A stretch of 64,000 nucleotides of DNA from contig JBDWAL010000046.1 in assembly GCA_039978895.1 (NCBI GenBank), positions 434,001-498,000 on the forward strand. Direction: 5' to 3'. The notes below the pieces were generated by a model. That model was not told the origin of the DNA. It worked only from the letters and a program-made list of their open reading frames with translations, and did not search any database. Source of the DNA: Aliishimia sp039978895 (GTDB taxonomy: Bacteria > Pseudomonadota > Alphaproteobacteria > Rhodobacterales > Rhodobacteraceae). The position numbers and the translations under genes were made by a program. Positions 44,024 to 53,543 of the stretch are shown in pieces. Numbering within the stretch: position 1 is the first letter of the stretch; every line of letters starts with the position of its first letter.

Positions 44024-44091
44024 TCGAAGGTTTGCCAACCCAATAAGCCAAAAACTGCGCGTTTACGCCTAATCGAAAAAACCTCAAAAAC

Positions 44092-44119
44092 TTGCGACGG
44101 AACTACGCAAGCCCTGCGT
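44092..44119. promoter_or_regulatory. TTGCG/CGCAA inverted repeats upstream of the esterase gene
   Basis: TTGCG-N9-CGCAA (44092-44110) overlaps ACGCA-N5-TGCGT (44105-44119), 67 bases before the lipoprotein gene. The half sites match the palindrome at 4776-4789. Confidence 0.25.
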
Positions 44120-44185
44120 TTAAATCTTAAGGGTCTCAAAGAGTGACCCGATTGGCAGCAAACCGTGCAGGGTGTGGGGCATCAT

Positions 44186-45004
44186 ATGATTTTGGGTCGA
44201 AATTGGGTCGGGGCGGCCCTGTTGAGCATGCTCGCAGCATGTAGCGGGCAGACGAAAAATGACGTCACCCCTTCCGCCAGTGTTACACAGCACTTTGAGG
44301 GTCGCAGTTATACTTTGTTCATGCCTGACATGCGCCAACGTCCCGCCCCGGCTGTGTTCATTTTGCATGCAGAGGACGGGTCCGGTGCGCAAATCCGTGA
44401 AGCGTCCGAATTTGATAAGTGGGCGGCGCAAAGTGGGGTGATCGCGGTTTATCCCAATGGCAAGGATGGCTGGAATGACGGGCACCGTTCACAGGCCGCG
44501 TCCGTAAACGATGTCGAATACTTGGCCAGCCTGGTCGACACCCTGACAGAGTATGGCGTCGTAGATCCGACACAAGTCTATTTCATGGGGATTTCCAATG
44601 GTGGTGGCATGGCGATGCGGATGGCGTGTGAGCGCCCCGACCTCGTCGCAGGCATTGGGGTTGTTGCGACAAATGAAACTCTAAATTCAGGTTGCACACC
44701 TGCCTATCCCATACCTGCCGCGTTCTTTCTTGGCAGTGAAGAGGATCAAACTGCAACCTCTCCCTTTTCCTTTCTGACAGATCAGAATGTCGCAAATTGG
44801 CAGGCCAGCAATGGGTGTGCAAACATGGACAATAGCCCCGCCAAACGAGCTTCGCGAACACGTGGGAAAGCCAAGCAAGTCAGCTTTACCGGATGTCACG
44901 CGAAACTGGGGTTTTACAAAATCTCAGGTGATGGGCACTCGTGGCCTAGTGCCACAGATATCAATGCCAGCCAACAAGCGTTGGATTTGTGGATGGCGCG
45001 CTAA
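44186..45004 (+). CDS. Lipoprotein esterase (LpqC/PHB depolymerase-like)
   Basis: 272 residues from the ATG at 44186. A lipoprotein signal with lipobox LAAC (Cys19) predicts membrane anchoring on the periplasmic face or outer membrane. The alpha/beta-hydrolase shows the nucleophile elbow GISNGG and the catalytic His in GDGHSWP, and YPNGKDGWND is typical of LpqC/feruloyl-esterase/PHB-depolymerase proteins. Lying inside a uronate island, it could release esterified groups from plant or algal polysaccharide, or hydrolyse polyester. It is convergent with uxuB. Confidence 0.82.
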   Translation: MILGRNWVGAALLSMLAACSGQTKNDVTPSASVTQHFEGRSYTLFMPDMRQRPAPAVFILHAEDGSGAQIREASEFDKWAAQSGVIAVYPNGKDGWNDGHRSQAASVNDVEYLASLVDTLTEYGVVDPTQVYFMGISNGGGMAMRMACERPDLVAGIGVVATNETLNSGCTPAYPIPAAFFLGSEEDQTATSPFSFLTDQNVANWQASNGCANMDNSPAKRASRTRGKAKQVSFTGCHAKLGFYKISGDGHSWPSATDINASQQALDLWMAR

Positions 45005-45032
45005 GCGAAACAGGCATGACTTACAGGAACCG

Positions 45033-46220
45033 TCAGTTCAAATCCCGCGCGCCAATCAGCGATAAGAAATCTTCATCGCTCTGAGCACGCGCCAAGACTT
45101 GCGCCTGAGGGTCTTGCAAGTCACGACCCGCCGAAGTCTCAGCCCGGCAAAACGAAATCCACGCGGAAATCGCAGCCTTGAGTGCTGGCGAACTGCTGCC
45201 TTGCCCGGCTCTGTCGCGCAAGCTATCCACAATTCGATAGGGCAGCTTTTGCGTCCCATCCATCGCAATTTGGCGCAATGCGTGGTCGATATGTGGGTTA
45301 TCGAACCGGGCAATCAGCGCGCGCGCGTAGTCGCCAGCCTGTCCTTGCACCGATTGTGGTAGCGTGGTCGCGGCCTCTGTCATCAGGGCTTGGGCACCCG
45401 CACGCAAAACCGGGTCCGCGATCGCTTGATGCACAAATTCATGCCCCGCCAAGACCCCTGAATAAGCCAGATATGAATGCGCCCCGTTCAACATTCGCAA
45501 CTTGCGCATCTCATGCGGGGCAACATCTGCAACCCATTGCACATCAGGCCAATTGGGGCGCGCGGTAGCAAAAGTATCCTCGATCACCCATTCTTTGAAC
45601 GGTTCACACGGGACCGCCATCGGGTCATCAAAATCCGCGATCAAGGCTTTAGTCGTTGCAGGTGTGATCCGATCAACCATCGAATTGGGAAAGCGCGCAT
45701 CGCAAGTGATCTCTAGCGCTGCTGCTTTGCAGAACGCGCGCACCGCTGTGGCCAGCGCAGTGCCGTTGCCCATGCGATTATCACAAGACAGCACAGTCAC
45801 AGGAGATGTCCGCCGCGCCAAACCAAACGCCAGATACCCGATGAAACTTGTGGGCGTACCTGTTTTCAAGTCCCGTGAAATATCCGGGTGGGTCAAATCC
45901 AACTGGCCATCCGCGCCCAAGCAATATCCTTTTTCCGTGACGGTTGCGGAAATCACCTGCACACTTTCTGACGCGACCTGGGTAATCACCGCTTCAGGGT
46001 CTTCCGGCGCGACCAGAACGCGTTTGATCACATCGATGATGCGCGCAGGCTTGCCTTGCACTGCCAACGTGTACGCGCCACCTGACGTCGCCAATCCATC
46101 CCGCACAAACCCTGAGCGCAAGGAAACCGCCGTCACCTCGCAATCACCCGCATCAAACGCATATTCAGCAAGGTGCGCGCGGAAGAAGTTTCCGGGTCCA
46201 AAATGTAAGATATGCGTCAT
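45033..46220 (-). CDS. uxuB: Mannitol dehydrogenase-family oxidoreductase (fructuronate reductase)
   Basis: 395 residues. N-terminal ILHFGPGNFFRAH is the NAD-binding start of the polyol dehydrogenase family, and the catalytic cluster lies in KLRMLNGAHS (Lys, Asn, His). It reduces D-fructuronate to D-mannonate; some members also act on tagaturonate. It follows uxaC with an ATGA overlap, and uxuA is further along on the other strand, which supports the UxuB assignment. It may also serve as the UxaB of the galacturonate branch, since no second reductase of this family is present. Confidence 0.86.
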   Translation of the reverse strand: MTHILHFGPGNFFRAHLAEYAFDAGDCEVTAVSLRSGFVRDGLATSGGAYTLAVQGKPARIIDVIKRVLVAPEDPEAVITQVASESVQVISATVTEKGYCLGADGQLDLTHPDISRDLKTGTPTSFIGYLAFGLARRTSPVTVLSCDNRMGNGTALATAVRAFCKAAALEITCDARFPNSMVDRITPATTKALIADFDDPMAVPCEPFKEWVIEDTFATARPNWPDVQWVADVAPHEMRKLRMLNGAHSYLAYSGVLAGHEFVHQAIADPVLRAGAQALMTEAATTLPQSVQGQAGDYARALIARFDNPHIDHALRQIAMDGTQKLPYRIVDSLRDRAGQGSSSPALKAAISAWISFCRAETSAGRDLQDPQAQVLARAQSDEDFLSLIGARDLN

Positions 46221-47569
46221 AGTTTATACGCCTTGCGTGCCAAATCGACCGCTAATAGGCGGGCCAGATGTTCAGCATCCGCGGCTGCGAAATAGCCTTT
46301 GTCCATCTGCCCTTCTAGGTGCAACGCCACACCGCGCCGCCACAAATCGTGACGTGCAGGGATGGACAAGAAAGCACGCGTGTCATCATTGAAACCCGCC
46401 AAATTCCAGTACCCTGCCGTTTCGACAACCTGATCAAAATAGCGCGCGATACCTGCTGGGCTGTCATGGAACCACCACGGTGGACCAATTTTCAGGCAGG
46501 GCCAGTGCCCAGCCATTGGCGCCAATTCGCGGGCATAAGTTGTCTCATCCAAGGTGAAGGCAATCATCTGAAAACCGGGATCGTTTCCGACCCGGTTTAA
46601 AAGCGGTTCAAGCCCGCGCACCCAATCCGTCGCGACGGGGATATCGGCCCCCTTATCGCGTCCAAACGCGTCTAAAACGGCCCCATTGGTGTTGCGCCGA
46701 GACCCGCCATGTAGCTGCATTACCAACCCATCTTCGACCGACATTTGCGCCATTTCGATCAACATATGACCATAGAATGCGTGGATTTCGGACGGTGCGG
46801 CCTTGCCGTCAAGAACCTTCGTAAATGCGGTCCCCGGTTCGGCCAACCAACCAGTTTGCACCACTTCGATCGCGTGATCTGTCGCGGTCGCACCGCGCGC
46901 TTTGAAAAACGCCCTCCGTGCGCGCAATGCCTCAAGATATCCTTGATACGAGGCGGTGTCATATCCCGTGATCTCGCCAAGGGCCGCGACATTATCTTTG
47001 AAGTCAGGTGTTGCTGGATCAAGCACAGCATCGGGGCGAAAGGTCGGGATCATACGGCCAGACCAGTCGCTTTGCGCGACCGTTTCGTGATGAATTAGGT
47101 CATCCAAAGCGCCGTCGGTTGATGCTAAGACTTCGATGCCAAATCCATCCCAGAGGGCGCGTGGGCGGTACTCCGGTTGTGCGAGACGCTGGGCGATTTG
47201 TTCATAAATCGCATCTGCTGTGTTTGGGCCCAGCGGTTCGCGCACGCCTAGTGTTTGGCGTAGAACATATTCCATCCAAACCCGGCTCGGCGTTCCCAAA
47301 AACAAGTGGTAATGTTGCGCAAACAGGCGGAACACGTCGCGCGGATCTGTCTCCGCGCCATTTGCACCGATGCCAAGTGATGCAAGCGGTACACCTTGGG
47401 AATGCAGCATTCGAAACACATAATGATCTGGGATCACCAGCAATTCTGCGGGGTTTGGAAACGCCACATTCGATGCAAACCAAGCAGGGTCGCAATGTCC
47501 ATGTGGGGAAACAATCGGCAGATCTTTGATGCCATCATAAAGTTGCGCAGCCATGCCCGTTAAGATCAT
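46217..47569 (-). CDS. uxaC: Glucuronate isomerase (uronate isomerase)
   Basis: 450 residues from the ATG behind GGAGGGTAAGAA; an upstream in-frame start is less likely. An amidohydrolase-fold isomerase: metal residues in SPHGHCDP, plus the conserved WRDD-like core represented by GAVLDAFGRD, MQLHGGSRRNTNG and KIGPPWWFHDS. It converts glucuronate to fructuronate and galacturonate to tagaturonate, the entry step for all the downstream enzymes in the island. It is the first gene of a two-gene minus-strand unit. Confidence 0.93.
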   Translation of the reverse strand: MILTGMAAQLYDGIKDLPIVSPHGHCDPAWFASNVAFPNPAELLVIPDHYVFRMLHSQGVPLASLGIGANGAETDPRDVFRLFAQHYHLFLGTPSRVWMEYVLRQTLGVREPLGPNTADAIYEQIAQRLAQPEYRPRALWDGFGIEVLASTDGALDDLIHHETVAQSDWSGRMIPTFRPDAVLDPATPDFKDNVAALGEITGYDTASYQGYLEALRARRAFFKARGATATDHAIEVVQTGWLAEPGTAFTKVLDGKAAPSEIHAFYGHMLIEMAQMSVEDGLVMQLHGGSRRNTNGAVLDAFGRDKGADIPVATDWVRGLEPLLNRVGNDPGFQMIAFTLDETTYARELAPMAGHWPCLKIGPPWWFHDSPAGIARYFDQVVETAGYWNLAGFNDDTRAFLSIPARHDLWRRGVALHLEGQMDKGYFAAADAEHLARLLAVDLARKAYKL

Positions 47570-47727
47570 ATTTCTTACCCTCCAAGTCCGTCTCAAAACA
47601 CCTTAACAGACTGACAGCGCAACAAAAGACGTGCGCACACTTGATTGCATGATGTTTATCACAGCCTCACCTTTACGGAGGGTAAGTTTCGCTTTTACTC
47701 CGCGCCTTTTCCTGACAGCTTACCGCC
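47570..47727. promoter_or_regulatory. Divergent promoter region between uxaC and the Gfo/Idh operon
   Basis: 158 bases that must carry promoters for both units. Two GGAGGGTAAG copies face outward (complement at 47573-47582 and direct at 47676-47685), the first acting as the uxaC ribosome site. No operator could be identified with confidence. Confidence 0.4.
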
Positions 47728-48744
47728 ATGAAATGCGCATTAATTGGACTTGGAATGGTGGCGGACACGCATGTGGCCGCGCTGAACGCATCGCGTCTGG
47801 TGTCCTTGCACGGTGTGCTTGGACGGGACCCATCAAAAACATCAGCCTTTGCCGCGCGACATGGCGGCTTGATGATCTACGACGATCTGAATGCTCTGGC
47901 CCAAGACCCCGAAATCGATTTTGTGATTGTCGCCACACCTCCTGATGCGCGTTTGGAAATTATCGACGTTTTATCCGCAGCTTCCAAGCCAACCTTGATG
48001 GAAAAACCGATTGAGCGGACGTTGCCCGCAGCACAAAATCTGGTGGCACTTTGCGACAAGGCCAATGTGACCTGCGGTATTGTCTTCCAGCACCGTGCCC
48101 GCGCGGCCAGTCGCGCATTAAAACAAATGATCTCGAACGGAGACCTAGGCGAGATCGCGAGCATCGATATTCGCGTTCCGTGGTGGCGCGCACAATCATA
48201 TTACGATGCTCCCGGTCGCGGAACCTTTTCGCGCGATGGCGGCGGGGTGATGATCACGCAAGCGATCCACACGCTCGATCTGGCCTTGTGGTTTGGCGGA
48301 CCTGTTCATGCGGTACAGGCTTTGATGCACACCACCCAACTCCACACCCTTGAGGCCGAAGACTGGGCTGGGGCTTTGCTACAATTTGAAAGCGGGGCCG
48401 TTGGCACCCTTATGGCAACCTCTGCGGCTTATCCGGGCGCCGGTGAAAGCATCCATATTCAAGGCACGAAGGCCGCTGCGCATTTGGCATCGGGTGTTCT
48501 CAAGTTGGACTATCTGGACGGCTCACATGACGAAATCGGTGAACTTGCCAGCACAGGTGGCGGCGCAGACCCGATGGCATTCACGCATGAATGGCATCAA
48601 ACTGTGATCGAAGATTTCGCCAGCGCGATTGCGCAAAACCATGCCCCTCTCGCCCCGGCGTCAGAGGGATTGCATGTGCACAGCGTCATCACCGCCATGG
48701 AGGCCGCGAGCGCATCTGGGCAGCGTACAATGGTCACCCAATGA
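47728..48744 (+). CDS. Gfo/Idh/MocA-family oxidoreductase
   Basis: 338 residues. GLGMVADTH cofactor loop, MEKPIERT with the catalytic Lys, and ITQAIHTLDLALW with the catalytic His/Asp. It is the first of three consecutive genes of this family joined by ATGA overlaps. The substrate is unknown; the surrounding uronate genes suggest sugar acids or uronate-containing glycosides. Confidence 0.87.
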   Translation: MKCALIGLGMVADTHVAALNASRLVSLHGVLGRDPSKTSAFAARHGGLMIYDDLNALAQDPEIDFVIVATPPDARLEIIDVLSAASKPTLMEKPIERTLPAAQNLVALCDKANVTCGIVFQHRARAASRALKQMISNGDLGEIASIDIRVPWWRAQSYYDAPGRGTFSRDGGGVMITQAIHTLDLALWFGGPVHAVQALMHTTQLHTLEAEDWAGALLQFESGAVGTLMATSAAYPGAGESIHIQGTKAAAHLASGVLKLDYLDGSHDEIGELASTGGGADPMAFTHEWHQTVIEDFASAIAQNHAPLAPASEGLHVHSVITAMEAASASGQRTMVTQ

Positions 48745-49745
48745 GCCAGACTTGCGTCACCCTCGGGCTGGATCACCGCCACATCTACGGCATGACAGAA
48801 CAGATGCAAGCTGTGGGCGTAACCTGTGTGGGATATTGGACAATTGGCGAACCTGTCACCCTTCCCGGTTACGTAGAACGCTTCCCTGAATTGCCGCGCT
48901 TGAGCACATTAGACGCAGCTTTAGACACAGGCGCGGATCTTGCGTTGATCTCGTGCATTCCCGGTGACCGCGCGGCATTGGCTATACAGGCAATGCGCGC
49001 AGGCATGGACGTCATGACGGACAAACCGGGCTGCGTCACATCAGAAGAACTGGACCAGATCAAAGCTTGTGTGGCGCAAACCGGACGCATTTGGTCTGTG
49101 AATTTTTCAGAACGTTTTGAAACACGTTGTTCGACCCTCGCGTCAGACTTGGTAGCCGCAGGTGCAATTGGAAACGTGGTGCACACGGCGGGGTTTGGGC
49201 CACATCGTTTGAACCGCCCAACCCGACCCGATTGGTTCTTTGATCGGGCACGGTATGGCGGCATTCTAACTGATATCGCGTCCCATCAGATTGACCAATT
49301 CCTACACTACTCAGGCGCACAAACCGCTGAGATCGCACATGCATATGTGGCCAATTACGCCAACCCAAGCGATCCCGGCTTGCAGGATTTCGGAGAAATC
49401 AACCTGCGCAGTTCGCAGGCTTCTGGGTATATTCGCGTCGATTGGTACACACCGGATGCACTCCCGAACTGGGGCGATGGGCGACTGACAATCTTGGGCA
49501 CAGACGGCTACATTGAGTTGCGAAAATACGTGGATGTTGGCGGTGCGCAAGGCATCGATCATGTGATCCTGGTCAACGGAACACGCAGCGAAAAGATCGA
49601 TGCATCAGCGGCAGACTTACCCTATTTTGCGCGCTTGGCCGCAGATATGGCGGATCGCACAGAGACGGCAATGACGCAAAGCCATTGTTTTAAGGTGATG
49701 GAACTTGCATTGCGCGCACAAAATCTAGCAGAGGCGCGGACATGA
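48741..49745 (+). CDS. Gfo/Idh/MocA-like oxidoreductase, divergent member
   Basis: 334 residues from the ATG overlapping the previous stop. It has the family fold (LISCIPGDRAALAIQAM, then MTDKPGCVT, and ILTDIASHQIDQFLHY) but a shortened N-terminus in which the usual GxGxxG is replaced by LGLDHRHIYG. That suggests altered cofactor binding. Some members with this pattern are annotated only as oxidoreductases without activity data. It is probably co-translated with its two neighbours and may form a heteromer. Confidence 0.8.
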   Translation: MSQTCVTLGLDHRHIYGMTEQMQAVGVTCVGYWTIGEPVTLPGYVERFPELPRLSTLDAALDTGADLALISCIPGDRAALAIQAMRAGMDVMTDKPGCVTSEELDQIKACVAQTGRIWSVNFSERFETRCSTLASDLVAAGAIGNVVHTAGFGPHRLNRPTRPDWFFDRARYGGILTDIASHQIDQFLHYSGAQTAEIAHAYVANYANPSDPGLQDFGEINLRSSQASGYIRVDWYTPDALPNWGDGRLTILGTDGYIELRKYVDVGGAQGIDHVILVNGTRSEKIDASAADLPYFARLAADMADRTETAMTQSHCFKVMELALRAQNLAEART

Positions 49746-50788
49746 TCGGTGTTGCAATCCTAGGTGCGGGCATTGGGGCTCAGCACTTGGACGGATATCA
49801 CGCTTTGCCCGACGCCTACACGGTGCGGTGGGTCATTGATCTCGACGTTCATCGCGCAAGAGCCGTGAAGACCCAAGCCGCAATCACCAACCGCATAGAG
49901 GATGCCTTCGAAGACCCAGACGTGCAAATCATCGACATTTGCCTGCCCCCTCATTTACACGTGCCTGTTGCGCTGCAAGCCTTGCAGGTGGGAAAACACG
50001 TGATTTGCGAAAAGCCAATCGCGACCTCGCTGGAGGACATTGAAAAGCTGCGCAAAGCCCAAAGGGCAAGCGGGTGTCAGGTCTTTCCCGTGTTTCAATA
50101 TCGCTTTGGACCCGCCTTCACGGCGCTGACCGCTTTGCGAGAGGCCGGCTTAACCGGAGCACCCATAGTTGCCGCGATGGAGACGCACTGGGCACGCGGC
50201 GCCGATTATTACGCCATACCTTGGCGCGGCACATGGGCTGGGGAACAAGGCGGCGCGGTTCTGAGTCACGCAATTCACGCACACGACCTGATGTGTTGCC
50301 ATATGGGCCATGTTGCCGCCGTTTCCGGTGCTGTGGCCACCCTTGCAAACGGGATCGAGACCGAAGATTGCGCGGCGCTGACCTTTGAACTTGAAGGCGG
50401 CGCGATTGCGACCAGCTCAATCACCTTGGGCGCGGCAATCGATGAGACGCGGTTGCGCTTTGTTTATAACGGGCTAACCGCGACATCCGGATCAACGCCC
50501 TATGCACCGGGTCAATCGACTTGGACCTTCACGGCACGCGACCCCTCCAAGCAAGGCGCGATTGATGCCTTGCTGGAAAATGTCACACATAGGCAAAGCG
50601 GTTTCGCCGGGGCGTTTGATGAGGTCGCGAAGGCTTTGACGAACCAGCCCCACCACGCCGTGATGTTTGAAGACGGCGCAACCTCTGTTGAGTTGGTCAC
50701 GGCAATTTATGACGCGGCTCGCAACAAACACCGGGTCGCGCTTCCCTTATCCCCCAATCATGCAATGCGCAAAGGATGGCAGTTATGA
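49742..50788 (+). CDS. Gfo/Idh/MocA-family oxidoreductase
   Basis: 348 residues with LGAGIGAQHLDG, CEKPIATS (catalytic Lys) and LSHAIHAHDLMCC (His/Asp). It is third in the run of overlapping genes, and its stop overlaps the uxuA start as ATGA. The family is clear; the substrate cannot be read. Confidence 0.87.
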   Translation: MIGVAILGAGIGAQHLDGYHALPDAYTVRWVIDLDVHRARAVKTQAAITNRIEDAFEDPDVQIIDICLPPHLHVPVALQALQVGKHVICEKPIATSLEDIEKLRKAQRASGCQVFPVFQYRFGPAFTALTALREAGLTGAPIVAAMETHWARGADYYAIPWRGTWAGEQGGAVLSHAIHAHDLMCCHMGHVAAVSGAVATLANGIETEDCAALTFELEGGAIATSSITLGAAIDETRLRFVYNGLTATSGSTPYAPGQSTWTFTARDPSKQGAIDALLENVTHRQSGFAGAFDEVAKALTNQPHHAVMFEDGATSVELVTAIYDAARNKHRVALPLSPNHAMRKGWQL

Positions 50789-51981
50789 AACAGACGTGGC
50801 GATGGTTCGGGCCCGCAGACACGATCGCGCTGAGTGATCTCCACATGGTGGGGGTCGAGGGGATCGTATCCGCCTTACACGACTTTCCGCCCGGCACAGT
50901 TTGGACACCGGAGGCCATCAGCACCCGGAAAACCATCATCGAACAAGCAGGTCTAAGCTGGGACGTGGTCGAAAGTCTGCCCGTTTCGGAAGCCATCAAA
51001 ACACAAGGGCCAGATTGCGCGGCCCATCTTGAGACCTATAAAACCAGCATGCGGGCTTTGGCGGCGGCCGGGATCGAAACGATCTGCTACAATTTCATGC
51101 CCATTTTGGATTGGACCCGTACCGATTTGCGGCGTGCGCAGCCTCATGGCGGCACGGCGATGTATTTTGATCTGGTCGATTTTGCGGTGTTTGATCTGCA
51201 TCTTCTGGCCCGCCCCGGTGCCGCAAGCGACTACCCCGAAGCCGTTCATGACGCCGCTGCGAACCGTTTGGCTCAAATGGATGATGCGGCCAAAGCTGAT
51301 CTGGCAAACAACATCGTGTGTGGCTTGCCCGGCGCAAATGACAACTGGACCTTGGATGACGTGCGCGCCCATCTAAGCACATATGACAACATTGACGCGC
51401 CACGGTTGCGCAGCAATCTGATTGACTTTTTGTCGGAAGTTGCGCCGCTGGCCCAAGAACTCGGCATGCGGTTGTGCTGCCACCCCGACGATCCCCCATT
51501 CCCTTTGCTCGGATTGCCGCGCGTCATGTCTTCGCTCGACGATTATGCGCAAGTTTTGAACGCGGTAGAGCTGTCTGCAAGCGGGGCGACGCTGTGCACC
51601 GGCTCGCTTGGGGTGTTAGAAAGTTTCGATGCGCCAGAATTTGTGCGCCGCCTTGGGGATCGCATCCATTTCGTTCATCTGCGCAACACGTCGCGCTTGG
51701 CATCGCCCGATCCCACACGTCCGCATTTCTTTGAGGCGCCACATTTGGGCGGCGACACAAACATGCCCGCCACGATTGCCGCTTTGCTGGGCGAAGAAGC
51801 CCGCCGCAAGAAAGCCGGGCGTTCTGATTGGCAAATCCCAATGCGCCCAGACCACGGACAAGAGCTTTTGAGTGATCGCGGCGGACAATCGCAACCCGGC
51901 TATCCTTTGCTCGGTCGCATGCGTGGACTCGCCGAGCTTCGCGGGGTAATGGTGGCGCTAACGTCACAGGAGACCCTATGA
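50785..51981 (+). CDS. uxuA: Mannonate dehydratase
   Basis: 398 residues, the normal length for UxuA. TWRWFGPAD at the N-terminus, ICYNFMPILDWTRTDL, CCHPDDPPFPLLGLPR and VHLRN are the family blocks; Cys and His residues in the latter bind the metal. It dehydrates D-mannonate from UxuB to 2-keto-3-deoxygluconate. The start codon overlaps the preceding oxidoreductase stop, and its own stop overlaps the aldolase start as ATGA, so the four genes upstream and the aldolase form one translational chain. Confidence 0.93.
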   Translation: MKQTWRWFGPADTIALSDLHMVGVEGIVSALHDFPPGTVWTPEAISTRKTIIEQAGLSWDVVESLPVSEAIKTQGPDCAAHLETYKTSMRALAAAGIETICYNFMPILDWTRTDLRRAQPHGGTAMYFDLVDFAVFDLHLLARPGAASDYPEAVHDAAANRLAQMDDAAKADLANNIVCGLPGANDNWTLDDVRAHLSTYDNIDAPRLRSNLIDFLSEVAPLAQELGMRLCCHPDDPPFPLLGLPRVMSSLDDYAQVLNAVELSASGATLCTGSLGVLESFDAPEFVRRLGDRIHFVHLRNTSRLASPDPTRPHFFEAPHLGGDTNMPATIAALLGEEARRKKAGRSDWQIPMRPDHGQELLSDRGGQSQPGYPLLGRMRGLAELRGVMVALTSQETL

Positions 51982-52601
51982 ACCCCGTTAAAGAAATGCT
52001 CGCTGGAACCACAGTCATCCCGGTTTTAGCCTTCACGGAAGTTGCTTCAACCTTGCGTATGATCGAACGTATGATCGGCGCTGGATTGAATGTGATTGAA
52101 TTGACCCGCCGCTCTGATGTGGCGCGCGAAACATTGCGCGCGGCCACAGCGGAATTCGGCGACGCTGCACATATTGGCATGGGAACAATCCTGACGCCGA
52201 CGCAATTGGCTGAAACCATCGATGATGGCGCGGATTTCGGGGTCAGCCCCGGATTAACCCCCGCTTTGATCGACGCCATCAAAGCAAGCGATTTGCCCTT
52301 CCTGCCCGGAACATCAACGGTTGCAGAAGCCATGGTCGCCAATGCTGCGGGCTTTGAAGTGATCAAGTTTTTCCCAGCGGCGCAAGCTGGCGGACCAAGC
52401 TACCTTAAGGCGATGGGGGCAGTACTGCCCGATGTAGCTGTCTGCCCAACCGGGGGCGTGTCCGAAAGCAATGCTGCGGATTATTTGGCCTTGCCGAACG
52501 TGATTTGTGTCGGTGCCAGCGCATTGTCCAAACCTGCTTTAGCAGAACCGTTTGATGCGGATGGATTTAAAACTTTGCTTAGCAAGTTTGCGCGCCCTTA
52601 A
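51978..52601 (+). CDS. eda: 2-keto-3-deoxy-6-phosphogluconate (KDPG) aldolase
   Basis: 207 residues. A class I aldolase TIM barrel: VIELTRRS carries the catalytic Glu, GMGTILTPTQ and SPGLTPALI follow, and the Schiff-base Lys is in EVIKFFPA. CPTGGVSESN is the phosphate loop. It splits KDPG into pyruvate and glyceraldehyde 3-phosphate, the last step for both uronate branches in this island, and overlaps uxuA by 4 bases. Confidence 0.92.
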   Translation: MNPVKEMLAGTTVIPVLAFTEVASTLRMIERMIGAGLNVIELTRRSDVARETLRAATAEFGDAAHIGMGTILTPTQLAETIDDGADFGVSPGLTPALIDAIKASDLPFLPGTSTVAEAMVANAAGFEVIKFFPAAQAGGPSYLKAMGAVLPDVAVCPTGGVSESNAADYLALPNVICVGASALSKPALAEPFDADGFKTLLSKFARP

Positions 52602-52673
52602 GATCATAACTTGGGCGGCGAACACCATGAAGTGATTGGCGCCCTTGGCAAACCCTCGACCCTGTGCTGACCT

Positions 52674-53537
52674 ATGCACGCAATCAAAGGGACTGGGTCA
52701 ATAGAACGAGTAGAACGTATTTCGACGCCTGCGCCGCAACGCGCGCGCGGCAAAGCACATGTGTCGGCAAAGGTGCGCGATGGCGTATCTGTGCTGAAAG
52801 ATTTGCATCAAAGCGGGTCGATGCGCGTTTTATTCCCACGTCCTGCAAGCCCTCCGACGGCGATGCTTTTGAACACGGCGGGCGGGGTAACGGGGGGCGA
52901 CAAGTTCGACATCTCTGTGGCCGCAGACGCAGGTGCACATCTAAGCGTTACCACTCAAGCTGCCGAGCGGATTTACCGCGCGACACATGGTTCATGCGGG
53001 GCATTACTAAACGAAATCAGGGTTGAAGACGGCGCTCGTTTAAATTGGTTGCCGCAAGAGACGATCTTGTTTGAAGGGTCGCACGTCTCGCGCCGTCTTA
53101 GTGTTGATCTGGCCGAGACCGCGCAGACTTTGATTGTGGAACCTCTTGTTTTTGGCCGTGCAGCCCACGGGGAAATCTTGCGCGATGCGACGTTTCGCGA
53201 ACATGTGCGCATCCGGCGTTCAGGTCGCGTGATCTATGCTGATGGGATACACTTAACCGGCGATATCGCAGCACAGATGCAAGGCGCCGCTTATGGCAAC
53301 GGTGCTGGGGCGATGGCGACTTTGATCTTAGTCGCCCCGAATGCAGATCGACATGTGGCAACAATTCGTGAGCGATGTGCTGAAATTTTAGGCATTCGTG
53401 CAGGATGTAGTCTTTTGGCGCAAGATTTACTTCTCATGCGGGTCCTCGCGCATGATAGTTTTGAAATGCGCCGACTGCTTTTGCCGGTGCTCGACGATTT
53501 GACCGGTGGCACATTGCCAACCTGCTGGAGACTTTAA
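52674..53537 (+). CDS. ureD: Urease accessory protein UreD
   Basis: 287 residues. The RPASPPTAMLLNTAGGVTGGD segment and ERIYRATHGSC, then WLPQETILFEGSH, are characteristic of UreD/UreH, the scaffold that with UreF and UreG loads nickel into apo-urease. The ATG lacks a strong ribosome site. It starts a plus-strand urease operon 72 bases after the KDPG aldolase gene and may have its own promoter in that gap. Confidence 0.92.
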   Translation: MHAIKGTGSIERVERISTPAPQRARGKAHVSAKVRDGVSVLKDLHQSGSMRVLFPRPASPPTAMLLNTAGGVTGGDKFDISVAADAGAHLSVTTQAAERIYRATHGSCGALLNEIRVEDGARLNWLPQETILFEGSHVSRRLSVDLAETAQTLIVEPLVFGRAAHGEILRDATFREHVRIRRSGRVIYADGIHLTGDIAAQMQGAAYGNGAGAMATLILVAPNADRHVATIRERCAEILGIRAGCSLLAQDLLLMRVLAHDSFEMRRLLLPVLDDLTGGTLPTCWRL

Positions 53538-53543
53538 AGACCT

